From: Gammaproteobacteria bacterium
GTDB taxonomy: Bacteria > Pseudomonadota > Gammaproteobacteria > Steroidobacterales > UBA11654
DNA: 58,564 bases
Reading direction: 5' to 3'
Assembly: GCA_002717445.1 (NCBI GenBank)
Contig: PBDY01000001.1
Location: forward strand, 1 to 58,564
The notes below the pieces were generated by a model. That model saw nothing but the letters and a program-made list of their open reading frames with translations. It was not told the DNA's origin and did not search any database. Shown here in pieces: positions 17,974 to 26,450 of this stretch (positions are counted from its first letter, which is position 1; each line of letters begins with the position of its first letter). A program made the translations under genes and the position numbers.

Positions 17974-17983
17974 GGGGAAATTT

Positions 17984-19759
17984 ATGCAAGATGCCGAGCT
18001 CAATCAAACTTTTTATGAAGGTCAGACGATTCATCATCCGAAGTCATGGCTCACAAAATATGTCTTTTCACAAGATCATAAAACTGTCGCAATTCAATAT
18101 TTCTCTCTATCGTTATTAACAGGAGTGGTTGGTGTCATTTTATCAATGGTAATGAGGTTGCAACTTGGCTTCCCGGGGTTATTTGATATTTCCCCAGATA
18201 CTTATTATCAAAGCATCACCATGCATGGAATGATTATGGTGATCTATCTCTTAACGGCTATTTTACTTGGGGGGTTCGGTAATTTTCTCATTCCACTCAT
18301 GCTCGGAGCCAGAGATATGGCATTCCCATTTGTGAATATGATGAGTGTTCATTTTTACGCGCTATCTGTGATATTGCTCTTTGCAAGTTACTTGGTTCCA
18401 GGAGGGCCAACAGGGGCGGGGTGGACGCTGTATCCTCCGCAAGTACTGCTTCCTGGAACCCCTGGTTACGACTGGGGCATTGTCATGATGATCTTGTCTG
18501 TAGCAGTTTTCATAATCGCATTCACGATGGGTGGACTCAACTATGTAACCACCGTCTTGCAGTCAAGAGCAAGAGGCATGACTTTGATGAGGATGCCGTT
18601 AGTGATTTGGTGTATTTTCCTCGCTACAGTCATCGGACTCCTTGCGTTTCCTGCTTTACTGGTCGCTGGGATAATGTTGCTTTTAGATCGCCTCATCGGC
18701 AGCAGTTTCTTTATGCCAGATATCTTTCAATTTGGACAGCATGTGACCAATGTATTTGGAACGGAATATGAAGGCGGGAGCCCATTGCTTTTCCAGCATC
18801 TATTCTGGTTTTTTGGACACCCTGAAGTCTATATTGTTGCATTGCCCATGTTTGGTATTGTCTCTGAGTTGATCAGTTGTCATGCAAGAAAAAATATCTT
18901 CGGATATAAAATGATGGTTTGGGCTTTAATCGCCATCACAGCAGTTTCTTTTATAGTTTGGGCTCATCATATGTTTGTTGCTGGCATGAATCCTGTTTTG
19001 GGATTCTTCTTTGCCACCACCACGCTGATTATTGCCATTCCAACTGCCATCAAAGTCTATAACTGGGTGCTCACTTTATGGAAAGCCGATATACACATGA
19101 CCGTGCCCATGTATTACGCGGTTGGTTTTATCTTTACATTCATCATCGGTGGCTTAGGCGGGCTCTTTTTAGGGAATGTCAGTGTAGATGTAGAGCTCTC
19201 AGATACCTATTTTGTGGTGGGTCATTTTCATGTGGTGATGGGCATCTCCCCGATATTGGCTTTATGTGGGGGTGTGCATCATTGGTTCCCATTAATCACC
19301 GGAAGAACCATGAATAACTTTCTCGGAAAAATTCATTTTTGGGGAACATTTGCTGGCGCCTATTTGATCTATATACCGATGCATTATTTAGGGCTCGGTG
19401 GGGTTTTAAGGCGATATTACGACTTTAAAGGACTGGCCTATGTTTCTGATTCTTTGCACGACATGAATGTCTTCATCACTTTGGCATCCATCGTGGTTGG
19501 TTTGATCCAATTCCTCTTTTTGTTTAATATCGTCTGGAGTTATTTTAAGGGTAAAAAAGTTGAAAAAAACCCTTGGAAAGCAACCACTTTAGAGTGGCAA
19601 ACAACCACCATGCCTCCTGGTCATGGTAACTGGCCAAATAAATTACCCACGGTTCACAGGGGGCCATATGACTATTCTGTCCCGGGTGCCAGTGAGGATT
19701 ACATTCCTCAAAATGTTCCATTGGAAGCAGAAACCGAAGGGGGAAGCAGTCATGAATGA
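17984..19759 (+). CDS. coxA: Cytochrome c oxidase subunit I (A1-type)
   Basis: Catalytic subunit that reduces O2 and pumps protons. The chosen start ATG (17984) has a strong ribosome site AAGGGGA 6 nt upstream; a start at 17966 would overlap coxB by 8 nt. 591 aa with twelve helices. Heme and CuB ligands are visible in TMHGMIMV (heme a His), FWFFGHPEVYI (CuB His and the D-channel Glu that defines A1-type oxidases), WAHHMFVAGM (two CuB His) and VVGHFHVVMG (heme His pair). A His-Pro-Glu-Val-Tyr motif next to the CuB His supports Tyr-His cross-link chemistry. Operon order coxB-A-C-D is conventional. Confidence 0.96.
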   Translation: MQDAELNQTFYEGQTIHHPKSWLTKYVFSQDHKTVAIQYFSLSLLTGVVGVILSMVMRLQLGFPGLFDISPDTYYQSITMHGMIMVIYLLTAILLGGFGNFLIPLMLGARDMAFPFVNMMSVHFYALSVILLFASYLVPGGPTGAGWTLYPPQVLLPGTPGYDWGIVMMILSVAVFIIAFTMGGLNYVTTVLQSRARGMTLMRMPLVIWCIFLATVIGLLAFPALLVAGIMLLLDRLIGSSFFMPDIFQFGQHVTNVFGTEYEGGSPLLFQHLFWFFGHPEVYIVALPMFGIVSELISCHARKNIFGYKMMVWALIAITAVSFIVWAHHMFVAGMNPVLGFFFATTTLIIAIPTAIKVYNWVLTLWKADIHMTVPMYYAVGFIFTFIIGGLGGLFLGNVSVDVELSDTYFVVGHFHVVMGISPILALCGGVHHWFPLITGRTMNNFLGKIHFWGTFAGAYLIYIPMHYLGLGGVLRRYYDFKGLAYVSDSLHDMNVFITLASIVVGLIQFLFLFNIVWSYFKGKKVEKNPWKATTLEWQTTTMPPGHGNWPNKLPTVHRGPYDYSVPGASEDYIPQNVPLEAETEGGSSHE

Positions 19760-20393
19760 TCTTGTAAAAGATTGGTCCTCCGATGTAAGCACTTTCAAGA
19801 TTCGCTGGAGTAAGGCGATGATGTGGATATTCCTCATCAGTGATACCTTTATCTTTGGCACCTTTTTGATTTCATACATGGCCATAAGATTGACTGTGGT
19901 TGATTCATGGCCAGATACCAGCCAAGTATTTGCTTTGCATGTGGGTGGAACCGATGTTCCTTTGCTGCTCATTGCCATCATGACATTCATTCTCATCAGC
20001 TCTAGCGGAACAATGGCTATTGCGGTCAATGCCGCAAATAAAAAAGACAAACGAAAAACAGGAATATTCATGTTACTCACCGTTCTGGGTGGGATTGCTT
20101 TTGTAAGTATGCAGGCTTTTGAGTGGACGAAACTCATCGTCGATGAAGGCATCAGACCATGGGGAAATGATTTTGGCGCTCAACAATTTGGATCATTCTT
20201 TTTCATGATCACGGGCTTTCATGGATTGCATGTTTTGATCGGAGTCATTTATTTAAGCATCGTTTCAAAAAGAGTGCTGGCGGGACGCTATGACGGAATC
20301 GATGACTACCAAATAGTTGAAGTTGCAGGCCTGTATTGGCATTTTGTTGATTTGGTCTGGGTCTTTATATTCGCATTTTTCTACCTGTGGTAA
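19752..20393 (+). CDS. coxC: Cytochrome c oxidase subunit III
   Basis: 213 aa from the ATG at 19752, which overlaps the coxA stop (TGA 19757-19759) and has GGGGGAAG upstream; the frame is open further upstream but within coxA. Helical membrane protein with the family landmarks KAMMWIFLISDTFIFGTF (first helix), FEWTKLI, SFFFMITGFHGLHVLIG and the terminal YWHFVDLVWVFIFAFFYL. Subunit III stabilises proton pumping and contains the conserved Glu/His residues of the heme-copper oxidase III family. Five-helix-plus form without an extra N-terminal pair, as in short bacterial CoxC/CyoC. Confidence 0.93.
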   Translation: MNDLVKDWSSDVSTFKIRWSKAMMWIFLISDTFIFGTFLISYMAIRLTVVDSWPDTSQVFALHVGGTDVPLLLIAIMTFILISSSGTMAIAVNAANKKDKRKTGIFMLLTVLGGIAFVSMQAFEWTKLIVDEGIRPWGNDFGAQQFGSFFFMITGFHGLHVLIGVIYLSIVSKRVLAGRYDGIDDYQIVEVAGLYWHFVDLVWVFIFAFFYLW

Positions 20394-20403
20394 GGAGCAA
20401 CAA

Positions 20404-20754
20404 ATGAATGATGATACAAATTTTAAACACCCGAGCTTTTATCCAAAAGCAGAACCGGACAATTCACATCCAATCAGCTTTTACCTGATTGCTTGGCTGG
20501 CCCTATTTATTCTTAGCGCTCTGTCATATTACATTGACTACGTCAATTTAGAGGGCATGGTTCGATGGGTTCTGATAACCATTCTTGCCTTATTAAAAGC
20601 AGGCTTAATTGTCTCTGTATTCATGCATCTAGCCTGGGAAAGAGTGGCGCTCATTTATACTATTTTATTGCCGCCAATCTTGTTGATAGTCATGCTGGCG
20701 ATCTTTGCAAATGATGGCAATGCAATCAATGTCTTGAGGTACTCCCTCAGTTAA
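20404..20754 (+). CDS. coxD: Cytochrome c oxidase subunit IV
   Basis: 116 aa from the ATG at 20404, which has the ribosome site AAGGAGC 7 nt upstream; the frame is open upstream inside coxC but that part is a shadow. Three hydrophobic helices: SFYLIAWLALFILSALSYYI, RWVLITILALLKAGLIVSVFMHL and VALIYTILLPPILLIVMLAIF. The KAGLIVSVFMHLAWE segment is the signature of the prokaryotic COX4/CyoD-like family. It completes the structural genes of the oxidase; genes for heme a synthesis and CuB insertion (ctaA/B/G) are not in the window. Confidence 0.9.
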   Translation: MNDDTNFKHPSFYPKAEPDNSHPISFYLIAWLALFILSALSYYIDYVNLEGMVRWVLITILALLKAGLIVSVFMHLAWERVALIYTILLPPILLIVMLAIFANDGNAINVLRYSLS

Positions 20755-20808
20755 GATGCCCGAGGAATAGGTGTTGCTCCCCAAATCTACATCTATTCCA
20801 AAGGCATC
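20755..20808. other. Long two-part stem-loop after coxD
   Basis: GATGCC (20755-20760) pairs with GGCATC (20803-20808); after a 3/3 internal loop, GGAATAGGTG (20764-20773) pairs with CATCTATTCC (20790-20799), one G-T wobble. Begins at the coxD stop. No T-run follows, so not a simple intrinsic terminator; perhaps a transcript-stabilising or processing hairpin at the operon end. Confidence 0.6.
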
Positions 20809-20832
20809 ATTCCAACACAAAGAATTGCTGCA

Positions 20833-20846
20833 TTGATATACATCAA
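20833..20846. promoter_or_regulatory. FNR-type operator before small ORF/cytochrome c
   Basis: TTGAT-ATAC-ATCAA, a perfect consensus match in the gap between coxD and the cytochrome c gene. There is no good -10 at the class II distance; a weak AATCAT at 20891-20896 would place it near -63 (class I). Confidence 0.7.
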
Positions 20847-20955
20847 ACCGGTGATGTCTTTTGTCATTGAGGCGTTGTTTTTTGTCATGGAATCATTTTA
20901 ACTGTTGCCTAAAATTCCACTTAACAGCATTGATTAGATAAGGCAGGCATCTTTA

Positions 20956-21072
20956 ATGACACTAGAAGCAATCATCCTAACAAGTATTTCATCTGCATTA
21001 ATGATTACCTTTGCAGCTTTCTATGCTGCCTTTTATGCGCTTTACCGAATAAGAAAAAAAATGAGCTGCTGA
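20956..21072 (+). CDS. Small membrane protein (38 aa), unknown
   Basis: Open frame MTLEAIILTSISSALMITFA... ending in a basic RIRKKMSC tail: one long hydrophobic helix with positive C-terminal end, suggesting an N-out single-pass peptide. AAGGCAGG lies about 9 nt before the ATG. It follows an FNR-type site and ends 33 nt before the cytochrome c gene. Small hydrophobic proteins of this kind accompany many oxidase clusters, but I cannot assign a family. Confidence 0.5.
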   Translation: MTLEAIILTSISSALMITFAAFYAAFYALYRIRKKMSC

Positions 21073-21104
21073 TCGTTCCAGCATGGGAGGTTGAAATTAA
21101 ATCA

Positions 21105-21410
21105 TTGAAATTAAATACAATTAAATTTATTGCTCTGTTGCTTATTATTGTTAACGGCTATAACAGCCCTCTGTACGCCCAAGACATCAAAGAAAAAACC
21201 GTTTTATGTCAAGGGTGCCATGGAGTAAGCGGTGAAGGTGGAATTGGGCCTAAACTGGCCGGGCAAGAGGCTGATAAAATCTTAAGTGACTTAATGGGTT
21301 ATAAAAATGGAACAAAAAAGGGACCTCAGTCGTCCCTCATGTCATCGATGGTTGCAGCCTTAAAAGAAGAGGATCTTCAGGAATTTGCTACGTTTTATTC
21401 TGGTCAATAA
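21105..21410 (+). CDS. Small periplasmic cytochrome c
   Basis: 101 aa precursor with a signal peptide (KLNTIKFIALLLIIVNGYNSPLYA) and one heme motif CQGCH just after it; a Met ligand is likely in SSLMSSMVAAL and the C-terminal helix EEDLQEFATFYSGQ is typical of class I c-type cytochromes of the c553/c5 group. Probably carries electrons to the neighbouring oxidase. The start codon is TTG at 21105; no ATG is in frame, and a GGGAGG lies about 14 nt upstream, a loose spacing. Its 3' end overlaps the 3' end of the convergent regulator gene by 23 bp. Confidence 0.82.
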   Translation: MKLNTIKFIALLLIIVNGYNSPLYAQDIKEKTVLCQGCHGVSGEGGIGPKLAGQEADKILSDLMGYKNGTKKGPQSSLMSSMVAALKEEDLQEFATFYSGQ

Positions 21411-22152
21411 TTCTTAATTCTCTACCCATACAAGCCGAACAGTCTTTTTTTCCTGTTTTTGAATTATGATAAGGGCAATGATTATCCATTTCAGCAAGCT
21501 GGCAAAGCTCTCCAAAATCAAGGATCTTGATCCTATTGTTGTCATAGGATTCGATAACTTTTAACTCTTTGAGTTTAGAGAGGGTTCTGGAGACTGTTTC
21601 CACTCTCATGCCTAGAAAATCTCCAATATCAGACCTGCTAAGCGGTATCTCTTTATACTTTGGGTTTATCAAATACCTCATTTGCCTAATGTGAAGATAA
21701 ATCAGGAATGATGCTGTCCTTGTCGTCGATGATTTGGTGCCCAATAAGAAAATCAATTCATCTAAACCGTCCATCCACATGACCATTTGTTCATGTATTT
21801 GCTTCATGGTATTGGGGCTGCGATCAAGCACTGAATTAAACTCATCCTTATCTATGGACCGAATGGATGAAAAAGACAACGACTCAATATCATAGGTGTA
21901 AATTTCTCTACGGGTCAAACAACAGTATTCGCCAGGGAAGATAAAATTAAGGATCTGCCTTCTGCCAGAAGATGATGTTTTTGAAAGAGTTAAAAAACCT
22001 GACTCAACAAAAAAAATAGAATCCGAAGGATCGCCTTCTTGTCTTATTAAGGTATGCGGCTCATATAAATTTGTAACCGACCTTGACTGAGAAAATGCTT
22101 CATTTGGTTCACGTCTATAATGTTCTGATTGATTGTTTCTTATTGCTTTCAT
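21388..22152 (-). CDS. FNR/CRP-family regulator with C-terminal Cys cluster
   Basis: 254 aa. Cyclic-nucleotide-binding-type beta roll (residues ~25-115), dimerisation helix (~115-145), and winged HTH with recognition helix RVETVSRTLSKL (Glu185, Ser188, Arg189), the E-x-x-S-R set by which FNR reads TTGAT half-sites. It lacks the N-terminal cysteine cluster of FNR. Instead it has Cys77-Cys78 in the sensory domain and a C-terminal cluster Cys217, Cys226, Cys238, Cys241 (HCPYH...CSACMG). The tail could hold an Fe-S cluster or zinc and act as the sensor; this is inference. Likely controls the cox operon, the cytochrome and itself, since FNR operators stand before all of them. Confidence 0.85.
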   Translation of the reverse strand: MKAIRNNQSEHYRREPNEAFSQSRSVTNLYEPHTLIRQEGDPSDSIFFVESGFLTLSKTSSSGRRQILNFIFPGEYCCLTRREIYTYDIESLSFSSIRSIDKDEFNSVLDRSPNTMKQIHEQMVMWMDGLDELIFLLGTKSSTTRTASFLIYLHIRQMRYLINPKYKEIPLSRSDIGDFLGMRVETVSRTLSKLKELKVIESYDNNRIKILDFGELCQLAEMDNHCPYHNSKTGKKDCSACMGRELRIIDQNKT

Positions 22153-22221
22153 TCCCCACCTGAAAAAAGTTTTTTACGACAATGTTTAATTGAATTTTAA
22201 TACATTTGGATCAATGTCGGA

Positions 22222-22235
22222 TTGACTTAGATCAA
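22222..22235. promoter_or_regulatory. FNR-type operator in divergent promoter region
   Basis: TTGAC-TTAG-ATCAA, one base off the perfect consensus. On the minus strand a -10 box TAAAAT at 22199-22194 puts a start at about 22187, so the site is centred at -41.5 for the regulator gene: likely autoregulation. On the plus strand TATATT at 22262-22267 gives a start near 22274, with the site near -45 for the alcohol dehydrogenase gene. Confidence 0.7.
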
Positions 22236-22275
22236 ATGGCTAAAATTTTATCCTTAAAAAATATATTATATCTCA

Positions 22276-23466
22276 GTGAAAAATTTAGCTATTAATGATT
22301 CAAATATTCTAGAGCCACAGGATTGGACATTCCCAATTCCAATTGCATATGGCCCCGGAAGAATCAATGAGATTGGAAGCATCTGCGATTCACTCAATAT
22401 CAAAAATCCATTGATCGTTACTGATAAGAACAGCAAAGAACGGTCATTTATTGAATGCTTAATGAAATTATTGAATCAAGCAAATATAAAAGCAGATGTT
22501 TTCGCAGGGATCTCTCCAAATCCAAGAGACGATGAAATCTCAAATGGTTCGATGACATACAAGTCAGGCGGCCATGATGCGGTAATTGCCATTGGAGGAG
22601 GGAGCGCCATGGATGGTGCGAAAGCCATTGGTCTCACAGCAAACAATGATATCCCTTTGTGGGATTTTGAGTGGGAAAAAGAACCGGCAATCATTGGCAA
22701 AGAGAATCGATTTCCAAAGTTAATTTGCATACCGACCACCGCAGGCACTGGTGCTGAAACAGAAGGCACGGCAATGGTTACCGATGTCGAAAAAGGGATG
22801 AAATTTTGCATATGCCATCCTGAACTCAAACCTTCCATGGCTATTCTTGATCCTGAGTTGACCCTAGGACTTCCTCAATCATTGACTGCATGGACGGGTG
22901 CGGATGCGATGATACATTCGATCGAAGCATATTGTGTGCCAAGTTTTCACCCATTGTGTGATGGAGCAGCATTGCAAAGCCTGTCACTTATTTCAAAAAA
23001 TCTAGTTCTGGCTGTAGAAGAGCCCAATAATCTTCATGCAAGGGGAGGAATGTTGGTGGCTTCATGTCTCGGTGGCATTGCTTTTCTCAAAGGTCTCGGT
23101 CTTGTGCATGCAATATCACATATGATCGGTGCTGAGTTTGACACGCATCACGGCTTAACCAATGCCATTGTGCTCCCAGTGATTACCCGATTTAACTTTC
23201 CTGGGTTGGAAGCAAAAGTGGAGCGAATGTCATCTGCAATGCAATATAAAGACGGTTCTGTTGATTCATTTATTTCAAACATTGATGGAATTCTAGATCG
23301 CATTGAAATACCAAATAATTTAGAGGAAATCGGTGTTCCAATGGACTGCGTTGAAAGAATCTCTGAAAAAGCAATGAAAGACTCTGCTTTTGCTACGAAT
23401 CCTAGAATAGCCAGTTTAGAAGAAATGAACCGGTTGGTTTCTAAGAGTATTAAGCACGCGAGATAG
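22276..23466 (+). CDS. Iron-containing alcohol dehydrogenase
   Basis: 396 aa, group III metal-dependent alcohol dehydrogenase. NAD-binding signature AIGGGSAMDGAKAIG near residue 104 and the metal-binding histidines in HAISHMIGAEFDTHHGLTNA near 272-291 (H-x-x-x-H then H-H-G), with the upstream Asp in WTGADAMIHSIEAYC. TTAGTGAETEGT in the middle is also typical. Oxidises or reduces small alcohols/aldehydes or hydroxy acids. Start is GTG at 22276, with no better alternative; it lies within a few bases of the predicted transcript start (near 22274), so the mRNA may be almost leaderless. Followed 8 nt later by the amidase. Confidence 0.87.
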   Translation: MKNLAINDSNILEPQDWTFPIPIAYGPGRINEIGSICDSLNIKNPLIVTDKNSKERSFIECLMKLLNQANIKADVFAGISPNPRDDEISNGSMTYKSGGHDAVIAIGGGSAMDGAKAIGLTANNDIPLWDFEWEKEPAIIGKENRFPKLICIPTTAGTGAETEGTAMVTDVEKGMKFCICHPELKPSMAILDPELTLGLPQSLTAWTGADAMIHSIEAYCVPSFHPLCDGAALQSLSLISKNLVLAVEEPNNLHARGGMLVASCLGGIAFLKGLGLVHAISHMIGAEFDTHHGLTNAIVLPVITRFNFPGLEAKVERMSSAMQYKDGSVDSFISNIDGILDRIEIPNNLEEIGVPMDCVERISEKAMKDSAFATNPRIASLEEMNRLVSKSIKHAR

Positions 23467-23474
23467 ACAAACAA

Positions 23475-24890
23475 ATGATCCCGGACACATCTCTTCAAAA
23501 AACCGTAGAACAAACAACATCGGGAAAGTTATCCCCTGATGAGTTGGTTGATTTTTCTTATCAACAAATTGACAAATGCAATCCATCTTTAAATGCGATT
23601 GTCTCACTGAGAGACAAAGATGAAGTAAAAAAAGAAGCAAAGGCGCTTAGCAATGAGGCAAAGAAAAAGCATCGGCTGCTTTATGGAATCCCGCTGGCAA
23701 TCAAGGATCTGTTTAATGTTAAAGAGCTGCCCACAACGTTTGGACTTCCAATGTTCAAAAATAATATCGCAAAGAAGCATTCCATTCTCGTTGACCGCCT
23801 AATCAATCACGGTGCTCTTATTTTAGGGAAAACCAATATTCCAGAATTGGCACTGGGCTCTCATACAAAAAATAAGTTATTCGGTGCCACTTCAAATGCC
23901 TTTAATAATGAGAAATCTGCCGGAGGTTCTAGCGGAGGCGCTGCCTCAGCAGTGGCATCATCAATGATTCCCATTGCCGATGGATCAGACATGATGGGCT
24001 CATGCAGAAACCCAGCTGCATTTTCAAACCTCTATGGTTTTAGACCAACACCGGGGCTGATACCGGAGGACAGAGTACTCAAAATAGACACTCAGTTCCC
24101 TCTATTATCTACGCCAGGATGTTTGGCGAAAACACCGGGGGACATGGGTATATTCCTTGATGCAGTGTCTGGGTTGCATGCTTTGGATCCATTTTCTTTT
24201 GACATTGAAGGATCCTTCAAAGATGTGAACTTTCATGAAAATGAGTTTTCAAAAATGAGAGTAGGGTGGTTGGGAAACATGAATGGGCAATATTCATTTG
24301 AAGACGGGATCTTGGATTTATGCGAAACGACCCTCAAACATTTAGATGGCGACTATCTCAGCATTGATGATGTTGTAGATGAGATCGATGCATCGATGAT
24401 TTGGGATTCATGGACAACACTGAGATCAAGAAACGTGTACTTATACTTAAAGGAATCAAACCTTCAAGATAATAGTGATCTAGGCGAAGGAGCACAATAC
24501 GAACTCAAAAAAGGAAAGCAAGTCACGGAGGGTGATTTAAAACGATCAATGGAAAAAAGATCGGTGCTGGCTAAAAAGATAGATCGTTTATTCGATGCGA
24601 ATGATTTTCTGGCACTGCCTTCAGCACAAGTTTTTCCATTCGATAAAGAACTCGATTATCCAAGCATAATTTCTGAAAAAGACATGCAGAGCTATCATCA
24701 CTGGATGGAGGTCGTCACACTGTCAAGTTTGCTTGGGCTACCAACAATTTCAATTCCCGTTGGATTTAATAAAAACAATCTGCCCATGGGAATGCAAATC
24801 ATAGGAAGAAAAAAAGAAGACTTAAGAGTCCTGTCTTTTGCGAAAAAATATGAACAAATCTTTCAATTCTCCAATGTTAAATCTATTTAA
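23475..24890 (+). CDS. Amidase signature family hydrolase
   Basis: 471 aa serine amidase. The Ser-cisSer-Lys triad can be placed: Lys77 in GIPLAIKDLF, cis-Ser152 in SAGGSSGGAASAVASS, and nucleophile Ser176 in DGSDMMGSCRNPAA (the usual form is G-T-D-x-G-G-S-I-R, so the M-M and C are unusual variants). C-terminal LPTISIPVGFNKNNLPMGMQIIG is a family landmark. Hydrolyses a carboxamide. It lies between the iron alcohol dehydrogenase and the malonyl-CoA-synthetase-like ligase. One possibility, purely from context, is release of malonate from an amide such as ureidomalonate, since ureidomalonase is an amidase-family enzyme. Confidence 0.88.
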   Translation: MIPDTSLQKTVEQTTSGKLSPDELVDFSYQQIDKCNPSLNAIVSLRDKDEVKKEAKALSNEAKKKHRLLYGIPLAIKDLFNVKELPTTFGLPMFKNNIAKKHSILVDRLINHGALILGKTNIPELALGSHTKNKLFGATSNAFNNEKSAGGSSGGAASAVASSMIPIADGSDMMGSCRNPAAFSNLYGFRPTPGLIPEDRVLKIDTQFPLLSTPGCLAKTPGDMGIFLDAVSGLHALDPFSFDIEGSFKDVNFHENEFSKMRVGWLGNMNGQYSFEDGILDLCETTLKHLDGDYLSIDDVVDEIDASMIWDSWTTLRSRNVYLYLKESNLQDNSDLGEGAQYELKKGKQVTEGDLKRSMEKRSVLAKKIDRLFDANDFLALPSAQVFPFDKELDYPSIISEKDMQSYHHWMEVVTLSSLLGLPTISIPVGFNKNNLPMGMQIIGRKKEDLRVLSFAKKYEQIFQFSNVKSI

Positions 24891-26340
24891 AAAAGCAGAC
24901 ATTTATAAAGACAGAACAGCCATCCAATGTGCTGAAGATGAATTCAGTTATTTATATCTCAGTGAAAAATCCGTTGCAACTGCTTCATGCCTGCTTGGAG
25001 ACCAAGAGGATTTAGAGGAAGAGAGAATTGGTCTTCTTATCACTCCTGATATCAATTATGTTATTGCTCTCTGGGGAATATGGAAAGCAGGGGGAATCGC
25101 AGTCCCGCTAAGCCTTTCAGCTAAAGAGTCTGAGCTTGAACACTATATTTCTGACTCTGAGATAAGACGGATTGTTTCATCCAAAGATTGTGAAGAGCAA
25201 AAAAATATCCCTCAGTCAGCCGGAATGAATATTGAGAATATCGAAGACATTAGTGAAGCACCAAGCATGTCACTGCCAACACTAAGCAATGATCGAAAAG
25301 CAATGATCATATACACCAGTGGGACCACTAATAAACCCAAAGGCGTATTGACCACACATGGAAATATCGAAGCGCAGATCACCGCATTGGTTGAAGCCTG
25401 GAAATGGACAAAAGACGATCACATTCCACTCATACTGCCCTTGCATCATATTCATGGAATCATTAATTCGCTTTGCTGTCCGCTCTTTGTTGGAGCAAAA
25501 ATAAGCATGCTTGGAGGATTCGATGTCGACAATGTTTGCAAAGAGATTGCCCAATCAAACTACACAGTATTCACGGCCGTCCCGACAATTTATTTTTCTT
25601 TGATCGAGAATTTAGAGAGAACAAAAGAACCAGCAATATTTAATGGTTTTAAAAATCTAAGACTCATGATGTCCGGGTCAGCAGCTTTGGCACCTGAAAT
25701 TCATAAAAAATGGGAAGCATTAACGGGACAAAAAATCTTGGAGAGATATGGAATGACTGAGGTGGGCATGGCTCTGTCGAATAAGATTGATGGTGAAAGA
25801 CGACCCGGTGCAGTGGGAGAGCCATTGCCGAATGTAGAAATCAAACTGGAGGATGAAACTGGCAATGAAGTCACGGAAGAGGGTGAAATAGGGCAAATAC
25901 TCTTAAAGGGCCCACAAGTATTTAAGGGGTATCAGAATTTACCCGAGAAAACCAAAGCAGCTTTCAAAGACGGATGGTTCCTGACGGGTGATGTTGCAGT
26001 CATGGAGGATGGTTACTATCGATTACTGGGAAGAGAGTCCATTGATATCATTAAGAGCGGTGGCTATAAGATATCGGCTCTGGAGATAGAAGACGTTCTA
26101 TTGAAGAATGAAAACATTAAAGAATGTGCTGTCATTGCAAAAAACGATGAAAAATGGGGTGAAATAGTGGTGGCAGCAATCACTGTGAACTCAGATTCAA
26201 TTGAGACCAAAGAATTACAAGAGTGGTGCTCAAAGTACCTGTCAGGCTATAAAGTACCCAGAATCATAAAAGTCTTAGACCAATTGCCAAAGAATGCAAT
26301 GGGCAAGGTGACAAAAAGTGACCTAAAAAAACTCTTCTAA
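24874..26340 (+). CDS. Acyl-CoA synthetase, malonyl-CoA synthetase-like
   Basis: AMP-forming ligase, 488 aa from the ATG at 24874 (MLNLFKKADIYKDR, which matches the family N terminus); starts at 24850 or 24838 are possible and overlap the amidase more deeply. P-loop MIIYTSGTTNKPKG near residue 145, A5 motif ERYGMTEVGMALSN followed by DGERRPGAVGEPLP, hinge GRESIDIIKSGGYKIS and catalytic Lys in LPKNAMGKVTK. The ERYGMTE-x-x-M-x-x-SN and GERR-G-VG-PLP combination is what I recall for MatB/ACSF3 malonyl- and methylmalonyl-CoA synthetases rather than long-chain ligases. Probably activates a dicarboxylic acid made by the two upstream enzymes. Confidence 0.82.
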   Translation: MLNLFKKADIYKDRTAIQCAEDEFSYLYLSEKSVATASCLLGDQEDLEEERIGLLITPDINYVIALWGIWKAGGIAVPLSLSAKESELEHYISDSEIRRIVSSKDCEEQKNIPQSAGMNIENIEDISEAPSMSLPTLSNDRKAMIIYTSGTTNKPKGVLTTHGNIEAQITALVEAWKWTKDDHIPLILPLHHIHGIINSLCCPLFVGAKISMLGGFDVDNVCKEIAQSNYTVFTAVPTIYFSLIENLERTKEPAIFNGFKNLRLMMSGSAALAPEIHKKWEALTGQKILERYGMTEVGMALSNKIDGERRPGAVGEPLPNVEIKLEDETGNEVTEEGEIGQILLKGPQVFKGYQNLPEKTKAAFKDGWFLTGDVAVMEDGYYRLLGRESIDIIKSGGYKISALEIEDVLLKNENIKECAVIAKNDEKWGEIVVAAITVNSDSIETKELQEWCSKYLSGYKVPRIIKVLDQLPKNAMGKVTKSDLKKLF

Positions 26341-26398
26341 TGACTGTAACTAAAACTTCCTTCTGTCGATTGTTTCACAAAGCCCTCTCAATAGATAA

Positions 26399-26412
26399 TT
26401 GAGCTAGGTCAA
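26399..26412. promoter_or_regulatory. Palindrome TTGA-N6-TCAA upstream of lysine promoter
   Basis: TTGAGCTAGGTCAA, flanked by AA/TT, ending 38 bp before the -35 box. It resembles a degraded FNR site (G for T and G for A at the inner positions). Function not established. Confidence 0.3.
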
Positions 26413-26450
26413 TTTGAAGATAATCTTAAACTGAGTAAATAAATAAATCC

